Assembly (NCBI RefSeq): GCF_031128465.2
Contig: NZ_CP155618.1
Location: 3,400,501 to 3,464,500 of the forward strand
Direction of reading: 5' to 3'
DNA: 64,000 bases
From: Mariniflexile litorale
Lineage (GTDB): Bacteria > Bacteroidota > Bacteroidia > Flavobacteriales > Flavobacteriaceae
A program made the position numbers and the translations under genes. Shown one piece after another: positions 17,801 to 26,346 of this stretch. Every line of letters starts with the position of its first letter. Position 1 is the first letter of the stretch. The notes beneath the pieces were generated by a model. It was given only the letters and a program-made list of their open reading frames with translations. It was not told where the DNA came from and ran no database searches.

Positions 17801-18294
17801 CCATTGGCTGTTCCCTTTTCGAGAATATTGGTTCCTGCAAGAGGTATTCCTTCTTTATCGGTAATTGTACCCGTAATTTTAATCTGATCTTGAATAATAA
17901 CATCATTAGCAGAAGTTTCTTTTTTTTGTTTATTAGTAGTTAATATAATTTGCTTATCAATAACCTTGTAATTAATAGATCCATCTGTAAAAAGGCTATT
18001 AAGAATTTTTGTTATTAATTGCTGCTTTACTTGGATATTAATCTTTCGATCTAAATCCAATTCGTTTTTACTATAGAAAAATTTAAATTCTGTTTTGTTT
18101 TCAATGACTTTAATAATTTCAAATAATGAAGTCTCTTTAAAATTTAAATCAATTTTAGTTTTTTGGCTATAACTAGTCTCAGCCTGTAGTTGGAAAAAAG
18201 TTACTATAAAAAGAAAGAGAGAAATTTTCATTTTTAAGTTGAATTTTGGAAGTATAATGTGGTGCCTTCCTTTTGTGCTTAATAGTTTTTTCAT
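14842..18294 (-). CDS. SusC-like TonB-dependent receptor with N-terminal STN signalling domain
   Basis: An outer-membrane importer of 1150 aa. In order it has a signal peptide, an STN domain (about 50-120, TSLFEIIKVIENKTEFKFFY), a carboxypeptidase-D-like repeat (about 140-215, GIPLAGTNILEKG), the VVVGYGTQKK segment, a TonB plug (about 230-340, VLKDASSAAIYGARAANGVI) and a 22-strand barrel. The STN domain lets it signal to the FecR anti-sigma factor encoded upstream. G/C content rises from about 23% in the STN-coding part to about 39% just after it (hand counts), suggesting a chimeric gene. The substrate is unknown. Confidence 0.93.
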   Translation of the reverse strand: MKKLLSTKGRHHIILPKFNLKMKISLFLFIVTFFQLQAETSYSQKTKIDLNFKETSLFEIIKVIENKTEFKFFYSKNELDLDRKINIQVKQQLITKILNSLFTDGSINYKVIDKQIILTTNKQKKETSANDVIIQDQIKITGTITDKEGIPLAGTNILEKGTANGVVTDFNGSYSINVSNKNAILVFFYLGMKTEEISVGNQLQIDVVLEEDLLGLGEVVVVGYGTQKKINLTGSVDNVSGKVLTTRPQTNSSNLLQGRLTGVNVTQPGAEPGLDSPNIRIRGFGSYGASNDPLILIDGVSGSLNNLSPADIETVTVLKDASSAAIYGARAANGVILVTTKRGKKGAPVINFSTNISIQSPTRLPDFITNSVEYMEMLNTASANDGKPIPYTQANIDAYRNAPAGSKEYPNFDALDYWFQNATVKNHNLSVAGGGESNTYNVSFGYLDQNSMIPGYKFTRYNGLINNDLELSKWVTLGTTINLTSKYTGQPSANSLFTPMYIYTASPLNEPYLPDGSGRPVTRAYASEASFRPRPGLQESFIMGEQYYKETNINPQIYVDIKPFKGLTWTTKAAINYVDVFYKMHQQNYTAYSLHERDPITGDYLAIPKNADVLGVTDDYSKDITKTFYSVATYQNTFAENHDFSVLGGYEQNSFRHQQLRATRPNSVNPALTELQAYTATNQELFKQTTRMLGYNAPYEWGLQSLFGRVNYSFKNKYLFEGNIRYDGTSKVSPDYRWGVFPSASVGWVVSEEKFIKDKLSWLNSFKLRGSYGILGNSDIGAYAYQDNLDITVSYPFGSTLTQGAVVNTFKDQSLRWETTRITDIGFDLNIKNGLLGATFDWFDKYTYDILAKQPIPVSMGLSDPTLNDGKMRNRGFELNLTHRNQIGELNYDTYFQISKFKNEVVHISAPSIGNTIRADGSPYNEMNLYIWDGIVQESDLTDPNFPTSTLNPNPKAGDLKMKDVSGPNGVPDGIINGDDRQPVSGLYPKFSYAFGFNFDYKQFNLNLFFQGVEGQKSVMSFWGPQPFAGGMPPMPKWRNAWTPQNPTNKLPALHTDGYAGVNSYSNSTYFLQDGSYLRLKSVMLSYTLPASFIKNIKAKDCVVYVSGDNLLTFTKFEGQDPERSLTSYQNVYLSYPQARIINFGLNVKF

Positions 18295-18342
18295 AATTTT
18301 GTTTGATTTTGGTTGAAATACGCGACTTAAATCATTTTTTCT

Positions 18343-18374
18343 AAATCGGGGAGTGTTCCAGCACTTTCCGATTT
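18343..18374. other. Hairpin in the FecR-SusC intergenic leader
   Basis: AAATCGGGGAGTG (18343-18355) can pair completely, with two G-U pairs, with CACTTTCCGATTT (18362-18374) over a 6-base loop. It lies in the 196-base gap between the FecR and SusC genes. On the - strand it is not followed by a T-run, so it is more likely a stability or attenuation element of the SusC mRNA than a simple terminator. Confidence 0.5.
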
Positions 18375-18490
18375 TTGTTTGTGTTTTTTTTAATTCATAG
18401 TTGTATTGATTTTAGCTCTTTTTTTGAAATAATTCCAAAAAAAGAAAGTTTATAATTCATCGATTTATTAGTCTTATTATTTTTCTAAAA

Positions 18491-19708
18491 TTAATTCTGT
18501 TTTTGATTAATGATTATGTTATTTCCATTTCTTACATATTCAAATGGTGTATGTTCTTGACATACTTTTAAAATGTCATCTAAGGATTCATCAGTGAAAG
18601 TTCCCGTAAAAAGTTTCTTATTCAATTGGACGTATTTGTTGTTTATAACCACATCAAAATGTCTTTCTAGTTCATATAAAATGAGCTCAAAACGATCTTC
18701 AATAAACAACAGTTTCCCTTCAGTCCAGGCAGTATATTTACTTGTATCTACTTTATTAATGGCAATAATTCCGTCTTTAAAAACCGCTCGTTGATTGGGT
18801 GCAATTGTTATAGCTTTTTGACTTCCATCATTATTGGATTTATAGACGCCTACACTTCCTTCAACCAATACTGTTGAGGTATTATTTTCATTTTTATAAC
18901 TTGTTACATTAAACTTTGTACCAAATACGCGTGTATTCATTTCGTCAGTTATTACAGTAAATGGACGATCTTCATCCTTTTCTATAGAAAAAAAAGCTTC
19001 TCCATCTAGAAAAACATCTCTTGGAGCGTCTTTTAAAAACGACGTAGGGTAACGCAATTTTGATCCTGAATTTAAAAAAACATGACTCCCATCGGAAAGG
19101 ACTAGTTGAAATGTTTTGCCGTAAGGAACCGTTAATTTATTATAAGTTAGAACTTCTTCGTCTTTGGAGGCTTCCTTGTTATACAAAAGTTTATTCTGCT
19201 CCTGTTTAATAATTTGTTGTCCTTTACTATCGGTGATGGTTCCAGAAGATATGGGGTCTACTATTTTTATCGTACCATCTTCTAATTCTAAAGTTATTTG
19301 ATTGGTAATATCCGTTGAAATGTTTTCACTTGTTTTATTAAAAATATGTGAATTATATAATTTGATAGTGGCTATTAAAACTCCTACAAACACAGCTGCT
19401 ATCTTTGCAACATAACTCCATTTGCCAGAAAAAATATTTTTAGAAAAGGCAAAAGACCTACTTGTATCATTTCTTCTTTGAACAATGTTTTGCCATATGC
19501 CATCAAAATTTTCTTCAGGTAGTTGTTCAGAGTCTGATCGTAAAAGCTTTATAAAATAGGCAGCATTATTAATAATTTCCTTTTTTTCAGGATGCAAGGC
19601 TATCCAGTTTTCCCAAAAGTTTACAGACATAGAGTTTGGGGTCAAAACCCATTTCTGAAAATATTCGTCCTTAATAAAATCCTCTTCAGAATATTTAATA
19701 TATTTCAT
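18491..19708 (-). CDS. FecR-family anti-sigma factor
   Basis: An inner-membrane regulator of 405 aa. Residues about 1-90 are the cytoplasmic sigma-binding part with WENWIALHPEK. One membrane helix follows at about 93-112 (VAKIAAVFVGVLIATIKLY), and then the periplasmic FecR domain with LTVPYGKTFQLVLSDGSHVFLN and VEGSVGVY. The C-terminal DUF4974 region resembles an STN fold (FELILYELERHFDV, FTGTFTDESLDDILK). It holds the ECF sigma factor until the STN domain of the loaded SusC signals. It lies between the sigma and SusC genes in the same direction. Confidence 0.93.
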   Translation of the reverse strand: MKYIKYSEEDFIKDEYFQKWVLTPNSMSVNFWENWIALHPEKKEIINNAAYFIKLLRSDSEQLPEENFDGIWQNIVQRRNDTSRSFAFSKNIFSGKWSYVAKIAAVFVGVLIATIKLYNSHIFNKTSENISTDITNQITLELEDGTIKIVDPISSGTITDSKGQQIIKQEQNKLLYNKEASKDEEVLTYNKLTVPYGKTFQLVLSDGSHVFLNSGSKLRYPTSFLKDAPRDVFLDGEAFFSIEKDEDRPFTVITDEMNTRVFGTKFNVTSYKNENNTSTVLVEGSVGVYKSNNDGSQKAITIAPNQRAVFKDGIIAINKVDTSKYTAWTEGKLLFIEDRFELILYELERHFDVVINNKYVQLNKKLFTGTFTDESLDDILKVCQEHTPFEYVRNGNNIIINQKQN

Positions 19709-19948
19709 TTTTTAATAACAATTTAGTAGGCAGGACATAACCTTAATTAGGAAAGGGTACAGCCTTTTTTAGATAAGAGAAGGTAAATCTAATTTTACCC
19801 CATGGAAACTTACTTTTTTTTGAAAAAATATTTGTTAGCTAAAAAATTATTGAAGAATTTATTAAAAAAATAAAATGAGTTCTAATAGAAATGGTTATAG
19901 ATTGATGTTAGAGCTTAAGCCTAGAACAGTAGGATAATTAGGTTCTAA

Positions 19949-20575
19949 TTAATTATTTAAGTTCTTTCTTAGAAATTGAATAGTACGCCCCATTAACTTA
20001 TAAGTACTTTTTTTGCTTAAGGACATAACCTCGCTTATTTCTTCATAACTTAAATGGGCATAATATTTTAGATGAATAATCTCTTTTTGTCTATCGGTAA
20101 GTTTTTTTATAGACTCTCGTAATTTTTTGCGTTGTTGATTAAATTGCTGCTTTTCAATTAAGCTATGCTCAAAGGAGGGGTTTTCTTCAGCATCAGAATC
20201 GGAAAGTAAAGAGATATCTGTAGTTTTTCTATTTTTTATAGATTCTGAAATTAATTTTCGTCTAAGTGATTTATATAAATATGACTTTATAGATTTTACA
20301 TCGCCTAATTTATGCTTGGTATTCCATATTTCAACAAAAAGATCTTGAATACAATCTTTAATTAAATTTTTGTCATTAACCAATTTTAAACCATAATTGT
20401 ACAAGAGAGCTACATTATTTTTATAGATGCTGGCATACGCAGATTCACTTCCAGATTGAAAATCATGCCACAGTTGAGAATGCTTTTCTTTACCATCGAT
20501 GCTAGAATCATTTCTAGATATGGTTTGCACATCTTTAATAAAACTACTTTGGTAATGAGGGAATTTTAATGCCAA
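19949..20575 (-). CDS. ECF sigma factor (sigma-70 family) for the enzyme-free SusCD
   Basis: 208 aa with sigma region 2 (KDCIQDLFVEIWNTKHKLG) and region 4 (LTDRQKEIIHLKYYAHLSYEEISEVM). No upstream ATG exists in frame; the frame begins at TTG 20575, with a stop 15 bases further upstream, so a TTG start is most likely. It is divided from FecR by 240 bases in which I see no clear element. With FecR and the STN-SusC it forms a complete trans-envelope signalling chain. Confidence 0.9.
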   Translation of the reverse strand: MALKFPHYQSSFIKDVQTISRNDSSIDGKEKHSQLWHDFQSGSESAYASIYKNNVALLYNYGLKLVNDKNLIKDCIQDLFVEIWNTKHKLGDVKSIKSYLYKSLRRKLISESIKNRKTTDISLLSDSDAEENPSFEHSLIEKQQFNQQRKKLRESIKKLTDRQKEIIHLKYYAHLSYEEISEVMSLSKKSTYKLMGRTIQFLRKNLNN

Positions 20576-20611
20576 TATATTAGTTATTTAATAGAAATTG
20601 CACATAAAATT

Positions 20612-20619
20612 CAAATATA
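20612..20619 (-). promoter_or_regulatory. Candidate -7 box for the ECF sigma gene
   Basis: The - strand reads TATATTTG, a perfect TAnnTTTG, 37 bases before the TTG start at 20575. No matching TTG -33 element was found at the usual distance, so this is weak. The rest of the 265-base gap 20576-20840 holds nothing I can identify. Confidence 0.4.
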
Positions 20620-20840
20620 TAATAAAATATTGAATGAATTAATAATAAATTAACAAACGGTTGATTAATTTAATTTTAAGGAACTCGTATGAGTTATTTC
20701 TTCTACATGCACATTTTACTTTTTTAATTCATTAAGTTCTTAGTAGTCCATTGCTATCTTTACTCTAACAATAAAGAACGTTTATTAAAAAACATATACT
20801 TTATAGTTGTGAAAAAATGATTAGATATTTCTTTGTGGAA

Positions 20841-21383
20841 TTATATTTTTTTTCTGCATTTTTTTTTTAAAGTGGTAAATGCTTTATTTATATGAGCTTC
20901 AACAGCTTTAATTGATATATCTAAATAATTTGCTATTTCTATGTTTGTTAAACCTTCTTTTCTACTTAAAATAAATACTTTTTTACATTTTGGTGGTAGA
21001 TTTTCAATTTCAAAAGCGATATGTTTTAGGCTATTTTCAAAAAAGGTTTCATCGTTACTTGCAATAACGTTTTCTAAGGCTTCACTGTACTTTTGTTCTA
21101 AAAGCACGATGGATTTATTTTGTTTGTATTGGTTTATAAATTCATTATGAACAGATCGGTACAGATAATTTTGAAAAGAAACAGATATTTTAAGTTTAGT
21201 TCGTTTTTCCCATGTTTTTAAAAATACATTTTGCAAAATGTCTTGAGCCATTGCTGCATCATGTGTAAGGGAAATGGCATACGCAAATAGCGGCTTGTTA
21301 TACTTATCTAAGGCATATACAAAAGCGCTTTCATCACCACGTCTTATTCCTTGAATTAAATCGTTTTGGTTTTCGTAATTCAT
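20841..21383 (-). CDS. ECF sigma factor of the pectin-type locus
   Basis: 180 aa with region 2 (AQDILQNVFLKTWEKR) and region 4 (LPPKCKKVFILSRKEGLTNIEIANYLDISIKAVEAHI), the latter with a LuxR-like recognition helix as in Bacteroidota SusCD-linked sigma factors. It is divergent from the FecR gene, 114 bases away, and its target is most likely the FecR-SusC-SusD-PL1 operon on the + strand. It is transcribed toward the other ECF unit and precedes it by 265 bases, so cross-talk between the two cascades is possible. Confidence 0.91.
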   Translation of the reverse strand: MNYENQNDLIQGIRRGDESAFVYALDKYNKPLFAYAISLTHDAAMAQDILQNVFLKTWEKRTKLKISVSFQNYLYRSVHNEFINQYKQNKSIVLLEQKYSEALENVIASNDETFFENSLKHIAFEIENLPPKCKKVFILSRKEGLTNIEIANYLDISIKAVEAHINKAFTTLKKKCRKKI

Positions 21384-21497
21384 TTAGTTGGCTAATGTAA
21401 TAATCTTGGAAATTTATAAAAAAAAAAATAAAAAAGATGAATCAATAACTAGGGTTTTTAAAATGGGAACTGTCATACTATAAATCAATTGCATACA

Positions 21498-22670
21498 ATG
21501 AATCATAAATTAATAGAAAACGCCATTATTAAATACTTAGTAGGTGAAGCAGATAGAAATGATTTAGATGTGTTATTTGAATGGATTCAAGATCCTAAAA
21601 ACCAAATGTTGTTTGAGCATTATGTAGAAGTGCATTACAAAGTAAATTTAATTATGTCTGAACCTAATATAGATGAAATTAAGAAACATTTAATTACCCA
21701 AATTAGAAGTGATAATAGAAAAATACGTCAGGTGAAAAGACGTAAATCTATATTAAAATATGCAGCAGTTGTTGTATTATGTTTGTCGCTGGGAGGAGTT
21801 TACATGTTCAAAAAGAATCAAATAAAACAAATTCCAGAGGTACATATTTCAGAAGATTTAAAGACAACTATACAACAAGGCACGGATAAAGCTATATTAA
21901 CATTAAATAATGGAGAACACATACCTTTAGCCAAAGGGGAAACGTTTGAAAGTGTTAATGTTGTAAGTAATGGGGAAGAGATTGTATACCAAGGAAAAGC
22001 TGGTAATAAAGAGATTGTTTACAATGTATTAACCATTCCTCGCGGGGGGAAATTCTTTATTAAGTTGGCAGATGGAACCGAGGTTTGGTTAAATTCTGAT
22101 ACGCAATTAAAATACCCAACAGGTTTTATAGATGGCAAATTGCGAGAAGTTGAATTGGTTTATGGTGAAGCTTATTTTCATGTATCTCCCAGTACTAACC
22201 ACAAGGGATCCTCTTTTACGGTTTTAAATAAATCGCAAAAAATAGAAGTATTGGGAACAGTATTTAACATTAAAGCTTATAACGACGAAACTCATATTTA
22301 CACAACTTTGGTTGAAGGCAAAGTGGCTGTAAATTATGAAGGGGTATTAAAACCGTTAAAACCTAATGAACAATCGAACGTAGATTTAGATAATAAAAGT
22401 ATATCTGTAAAAGTTGTTGATATAGAGGAGGTTGTTTCTTGGAGAATGGGTGTTTTTACATTTAATAAAAAGCCTTTGAAGGACATTATGAAAGTTATTT
22501 CAAGATGGTATGATGTAGATGTTGTTTTCGAAGATAAAAGTTTAGAGACTTTAAACTTTACAGGAGTACTTAGTAAAAATCAAAATTTAGAAGAAATTTT
22601 AAAAACAATAAACAATTTAAGTATAATCAAAAAATATGAAATTTATGACAAAAAGATAGTATTGAAATAA
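21498..22670 (+). CDS. FecR-family anti-sigma factor (pectin-type locus)
   Basis: 390 aa. It has an N-terminal sigma-binding segment, one membrane helix at about 89-106 (ILKYAAVVVLCLSLGGVYMF), a FecR domain (LTIPRGGKFFIKLADGTEVWLN, VEGKVAV) and a C-terminal DUF4974 region (FNKKPLKDIMKVISRWYDVDV). The open frame reaches a TTG at 21489, but the ATG at 21498 is the better start. It is divergent from its sigma factor and followed 106 bases later by an STN-type SusC, which is the expected signal source. Confidence 0.93.
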   Translation: MNHKLIENAIIKYLVGEADRNDLDVLFEWIQDPKNQMLFEHYVEVHYKVNLIMSEPNIDEIKKHLITQIRSDNRKIRQVKRRKSILKYAAVVVLCLSLGGVYMFKKNQIKQIPEVHISEDLKTTIQQGTDKAILTLNNGEHIPLAKGETFESVNVVSNGEEIVYQGKAGNKEIVYNVLTIPRGGKFFIKLADGTEVWLNSDTQLKYPTGFIDGKLREVELVYGEAYFHVSPSTNHKGSSFTVLNKSQKIEVLGTVFNIKAYNDETHIYTTLVEGKVAVNYEGVLKPLKPNEQSNVDLDNKSISVKVVDIEEVVSWRMGVFTFNKKPLKDIMKVISRWYDVDVVFEDKSLETLNFTGVLSKNQNLEEILKTINNLSIIKKYEIYDKKIVLK

Positions 22671-22776
22671 AAAAAAGGGAACGAAGTTAGGAACTGACCA
22701 AAGTACACAACTTGTCCCCCATTTTAAGATTACCAGTTAATTAAAACAAGTTTAACCAACTAGCAAAATCAAATTT

Positions 22777-25700
22777 ATGAAAATTAAACTAAAGCAAACC
22801 CTTTTTTCTATAAAAGGGAGATTACTAATTATTGTGATGAGAACTCTTATTTTTTTATGCATTTCAACAGTTTTTGGTTTATCTACTGAAAATGTTTTAT
22901 CACAAAACGTTAAAATTAAGATAGAGGAAGATAAAACTCTGTCAATCAATGAAGTCTTTGAACTTATAAAACGGCAAACAGACTATAAATTTATTTATCA
23001 AGACGATATTTTTAATGGCTTTCCTAAGTTAAAAGTTAAAAAAGGAATTATAAGTGCCAATACCCTTTTAAATGAAAGTTTAAAAAAGGGAGGTTTTATT
23101 ATGACTCTTGGAGCGGATAGCACCATAGTAGTGGAAAAGGTCTTAAATCAACGGCCTGTTTTTCAGTCATATAATATTAAAGGTTTCATTAATGATACTT
23201 CTGGTATGCCTTTACCTGGTGCCAATGTTATTGAGAAAGGAACAGATAATGGAGCACAAACAGATTTTAATGGTGAGTTTTCTTTAGCCGTAAAATCAAA
23301 AAATGCTGTTTTAACCATATCTTATATGGGCTATAAAACATTAGAGGTTCCTGTTGATGAACAAACCTCGTTAACTATTGTTTTAGAAGAAGATACATCT
23401 AGATTAGAAGAAGTAGTGGTAATTGGTTACGGCGCAATAACAAGGTCTGATTTAACTGGAGCAGTATCCTCTGTATCCGCCGAAGAATTAGCAACTGTAC
23501 CAGCTATGAATGCTGCACAAGCACTCCAAGGAAGAGCAGCTGGTTTAAACATTGTAACTACCAGTGGCGCACCAGGAGCAGGAATTAATATTACAGTACG
23601 GGGAGGTACTTCTATTACCCAAAGTACCAAACCACTTTTTATTGTAGATGGATTTCAAATGGATGATGCACTTAACATTATCAATCCAAATGATATTAAA
23701 AGTATTGAAGTTTTAAAGGATGCCTCGTCTACAGCTATTTATGGAGCGCGTGGTTCGAATGGTATTATTTTAATAACTACCAAATCTGGTAAAAATGGAA
23801 AAACATCGGTTTCATATAACACATTCGTTTCGTTCGATCAGCTTTCTAAAAAGCTTAATATGGTATCTAATGCAGAAAGCTTTGTAAAGTATCAATATGA
23901 AATGGCTGAATTACAAGGTAAAACAACACAATGGAGTAATGTTTTCGATAATAGTTTAGGTGTTGATTCACCTAATTTTCATGCCAATGCCTTTGATCGA
24001 ATAGGCAATCGTTATGGATCAGGTTATGGCATCGATTGGCAAGATGAGGTATTTGGAGGTTCTGGATGGACCAAAAATCATAATGTAACAGTTTCAACTG
24101 GAAATGAAAATACTCAGGCGTTTTTGAGTTATAATTTTAATGGACAGGATGGTATACTAGAAAATCATAGTGAAGAACGAAATGCATTTCGTGCTAAGAT
24201 TAATTCAGAACTTTTCAAAGGGATACGATTGGACCTTAACACCATGTTTTCAAATACATCAAGAGATGGAGGTGGTTCTTATTCATCAATGAAGGATGTA
24301 CTTTTACAACCAATTAATGGAGGTACTATTTTCACTCAAGATGAAACACTTAACACTCAAACATATCCAGATTATTCAGGTTTAGATTCTAGTTATGATA
24401 CTGAAAATCCGCTTGTAGAAAATCTAGCTTCTACATCTAATAAACGCTCTCGTATTTTTGTGGTTAATGCTGGTGTAGAATTTGATTTTTTAAAGGATTT
24501 TACATGGCGTACATCTGGACAATACTCTTGGTCTAACAATAAATCGGTTGCTTTTTCAGATGAAAATTCTCGAGCTTTTTTAACAGATCCTGTTAATACA
24601 GGAATTAATGGAAAAATAGACAATGCAGAATCGTTTAGATATCAGGTTACAAACACGTTAAACTACAATAAAACCTTTGCAGATGTGCATAAAGTAAATG
24701 TTTTATTAGGTCAAGAGATAAATTATAATGAGTCGGAAGAAAACCAAATGGCACTTAGACAATTTCCGTACCCAAATTTTGGGTTAGATGACATATCTAA
24801 TGCCACGGTTTCAGATAAATCAACAGGGCATTCACGTAATGGTTTGGCCTCCGTTTTTGCTCGTTTAAATTATGGGTTTGATAACCGTTATCTTTTAACA
24901 GCCACCATACGTAGAGACGGATCGTCTAAGTTTGCTAAGGGTAATAAATGGGGAACGTTTCCTTCTGTGTCTGGAGCTTGGCGTGTTTCCGAAGAAAATT
25001 TTTGGAAGGATAGTAACTTAATAAACACGGTTAACCATTTGAAGTTACGTGTTGGTTATGGTATCACAGGTAATAATGGTATCGGTAATAACTTATATCT
25101 TACTACTTTAAGTCAAACAGATTATCCAATAAATAATACTCCAGGTAATCCAGCTTTTGTTACGAGTAACTCGTTGGGTAATAAAAACTTAAAGTGGGAA
25201 ACCTTGCATGCTACCAATGTTGGTTTAGATGTTTCTTTGTTTAACGGCCGTTTTGATATTACCACCGAGTGGTATAATAATGAAATAAGCGATATGTTGA
25301 TGAAAAGTATTATTCCCGTTTCAACAGGATACAGCAACCAGTACCAAAATGTTGGAACCATGCGTAATCGTGGTTGGGAGTTTACTGTTAGTTCTGTAAA
25401 TATAAAAAGTAAGGATTTTCGTTGGACAACAGATTTGAATTTAGCTTTCAACAAGTCTAAAGTTATTACTCTAGAAAAAGATCAAGAACAAAAGACTTTT
25501 AACGTAGGAGGTAACCGTTCAGGATCGGTAGCATATTATGCCGTCGTCGGGGAATCGTTGGGAGACATGTATGGTTATGTATATGACGGCGTTTATACAA
25601 CCGATGATTTTACACAAAACATAGATGGAACATTCACTTTAAATGAAGGCGTTGTTAAACCTTTCAGTGGTAATGCAAGTCCTGGTGATATGAAATTTGC

Positions 25701-26328
25701 TGCCGATAATGAGGAAGGCGACCAATTTACTCGTCAATTGGTTAAGATTGGTAATGGAACACCAGATTGTATTGGAGGTATAAGCAATACTTTTAGTTAT
25801 AAAGGGTTCGATTTAAATACGTTTATGAAGTTTAGTATAGGTAACGATATTTATAATGCGACTAATCACAGTATGAGTCCTTATGCCCTCTATCAAAATG
25901 TTCCAGTTGAATTTGGAGAAAATTATTATCGTTTAATAGATCCTTCTACAGGGAAGATAACAGCTTCTTTATCTCGATTAAAAGAGTTAAACCCAGATGA
26001 GGCATCACGTACATGGAGTTTAAATAATACAAACTCAAGTTACATTACGTATCCTTCTTCTTATTTTGTAGAAGATGGATCATATTTACGTATAGCGCAA
26101 GTTACGCTGGGTTATACATTACCTAAAGCGTTTTTAAATAAAATGATGATTTCTAATGCCCGTTTTTACTTTACGGCTAATAACTTGGCAACAATAACAG
26201 GGTATTCAGGTTCTGATCCAGAAGTTTCAGCAGGAGATAATGACTATGTTTCCGTAACTCCTGGGTATGACAGTTCTACTTACCCGCGTTCAAGAAGCTA
26301 TGTTGTTGGACTTAACTTAACATTTTAA
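22777..26328 (+). CDS. SusC-like TonB-dependent receptor with STN domain (pectin-type locus)
   Basis: An outer-membrane importer of 1183 aa with signal peptide, STN domain (about 45-115, LSINEVFELIKRQTDYKFIY), carboxypeptidase-D-like repeat (about 130-205, GMPLPGANVIEKG), TonB plug (about 215-330, IEVLKDASSTAIYGARGSNG) and barrel ending in VVGLNLTF. The STN domain couples ligand uptake to the upstream FecR/sigma pair. SusD follows after 18 bases. The downstream PL1 and GH105 enzymes suggest pectic oligosaccharides, possibly rhamnogalacturonan, as substrate; this is context only. Confidence 0.94.
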   Translation: MKIKLKQTLFSIKGRLLIIVMRTLIFLCISTVFGLSTENVLSQNVKIKIEEDKTLSINEVFELIKRQTDYKFIYQDDIFNGFPKLKVKKGIISANTLLNESLKKGGFIMTLGADSTIVVEKVLNQRPVFQSYNIKGFINDTSGMPLPGANVIEKGTDNGAQTDFNGEFSLAVKSKNAVLTISYMGYKTLEVPVDEQTSLTIVLEEDTSRLEEVVVIGYGAITRSDLTGAVSSVSAEELATVPAMNAAQALQGRAAGLNIVTTSGAPGAGINITVRGGTSITQSTKPLFIVDGFQMDDALNIINPNDIKSIEVLKDASSTAIYGARGSNGIILITTKSGKNGKTSVSYNTFVSFDQLSKKLNMVSNAESFVKYQYEMAELQGKTTQWSNVFDNSLGVDSPNFHANAFDRIGNRYGSGYGIDWQDEVFGGSGWTKNHNVTVSTGNENTQAFLSYNFNGQDGILENHSEERNAFRAKINSELFKGIRLDLNTMFSNTSRDGGGSYSSMKDVLLQPINGGTIFTQDETLNTQTYPDYSGLDSSYDTENPLVENLASTSNKRSRIFVVNAGVEFDFLKDFTWRTSGQYSWSNNKSVAFSDENSRAFLTDPVNTGINGKIDNAESFRYQVTNTLNYNKTFADVHKVNVLLGQEINYNESEENQMALRQFPYPNFGLDDISNATVSDKSTGHSRNGLASVFARLNYGFDNRYLLTATIRRDGSSKFAKGNKWGTFPSVSGAWRVSEENFWKDSNLINTVNHLKLRVGYGITGNNGIGNNLYLTTLSQTDYPINNTPGNPAFVTSNSLGNKNLKWETLHATNVGLDVSLFNGRFDITTEWYNNEISDMLMKSIIPVSTGYSNQYQNVGTMRNRGWEFTVSSVNIKSKDFRWTTDLNLAFNKSKVITLEKDQEQKTFNVGGNRSGSVAYYAVVGESLGDMYGYVYDGVYTTDDFTQNIDGTFTLNEGVVKPFSGNASPGDMKFAADNEEGDQFTRQLVKIGNGTPDCIGGISNTFSYKGFDLNTFMKFSIGNDIYNATNHSMSPYALYQNVPVEFGENYYRLIDPSTGKITASLSRLKELNPDEASRTWSLNNTNSSYITYPSSYFVEDGSYLRIAQVTLGYTLPKAFLNKMMISNARFYFTANNLATITGYSGSDPEVSAGDNDYVSVTPGYDSSTYPRSRSYVVGLNLTF

Positions 26329-26346
26329 CGTAAAATATTCCAAATT

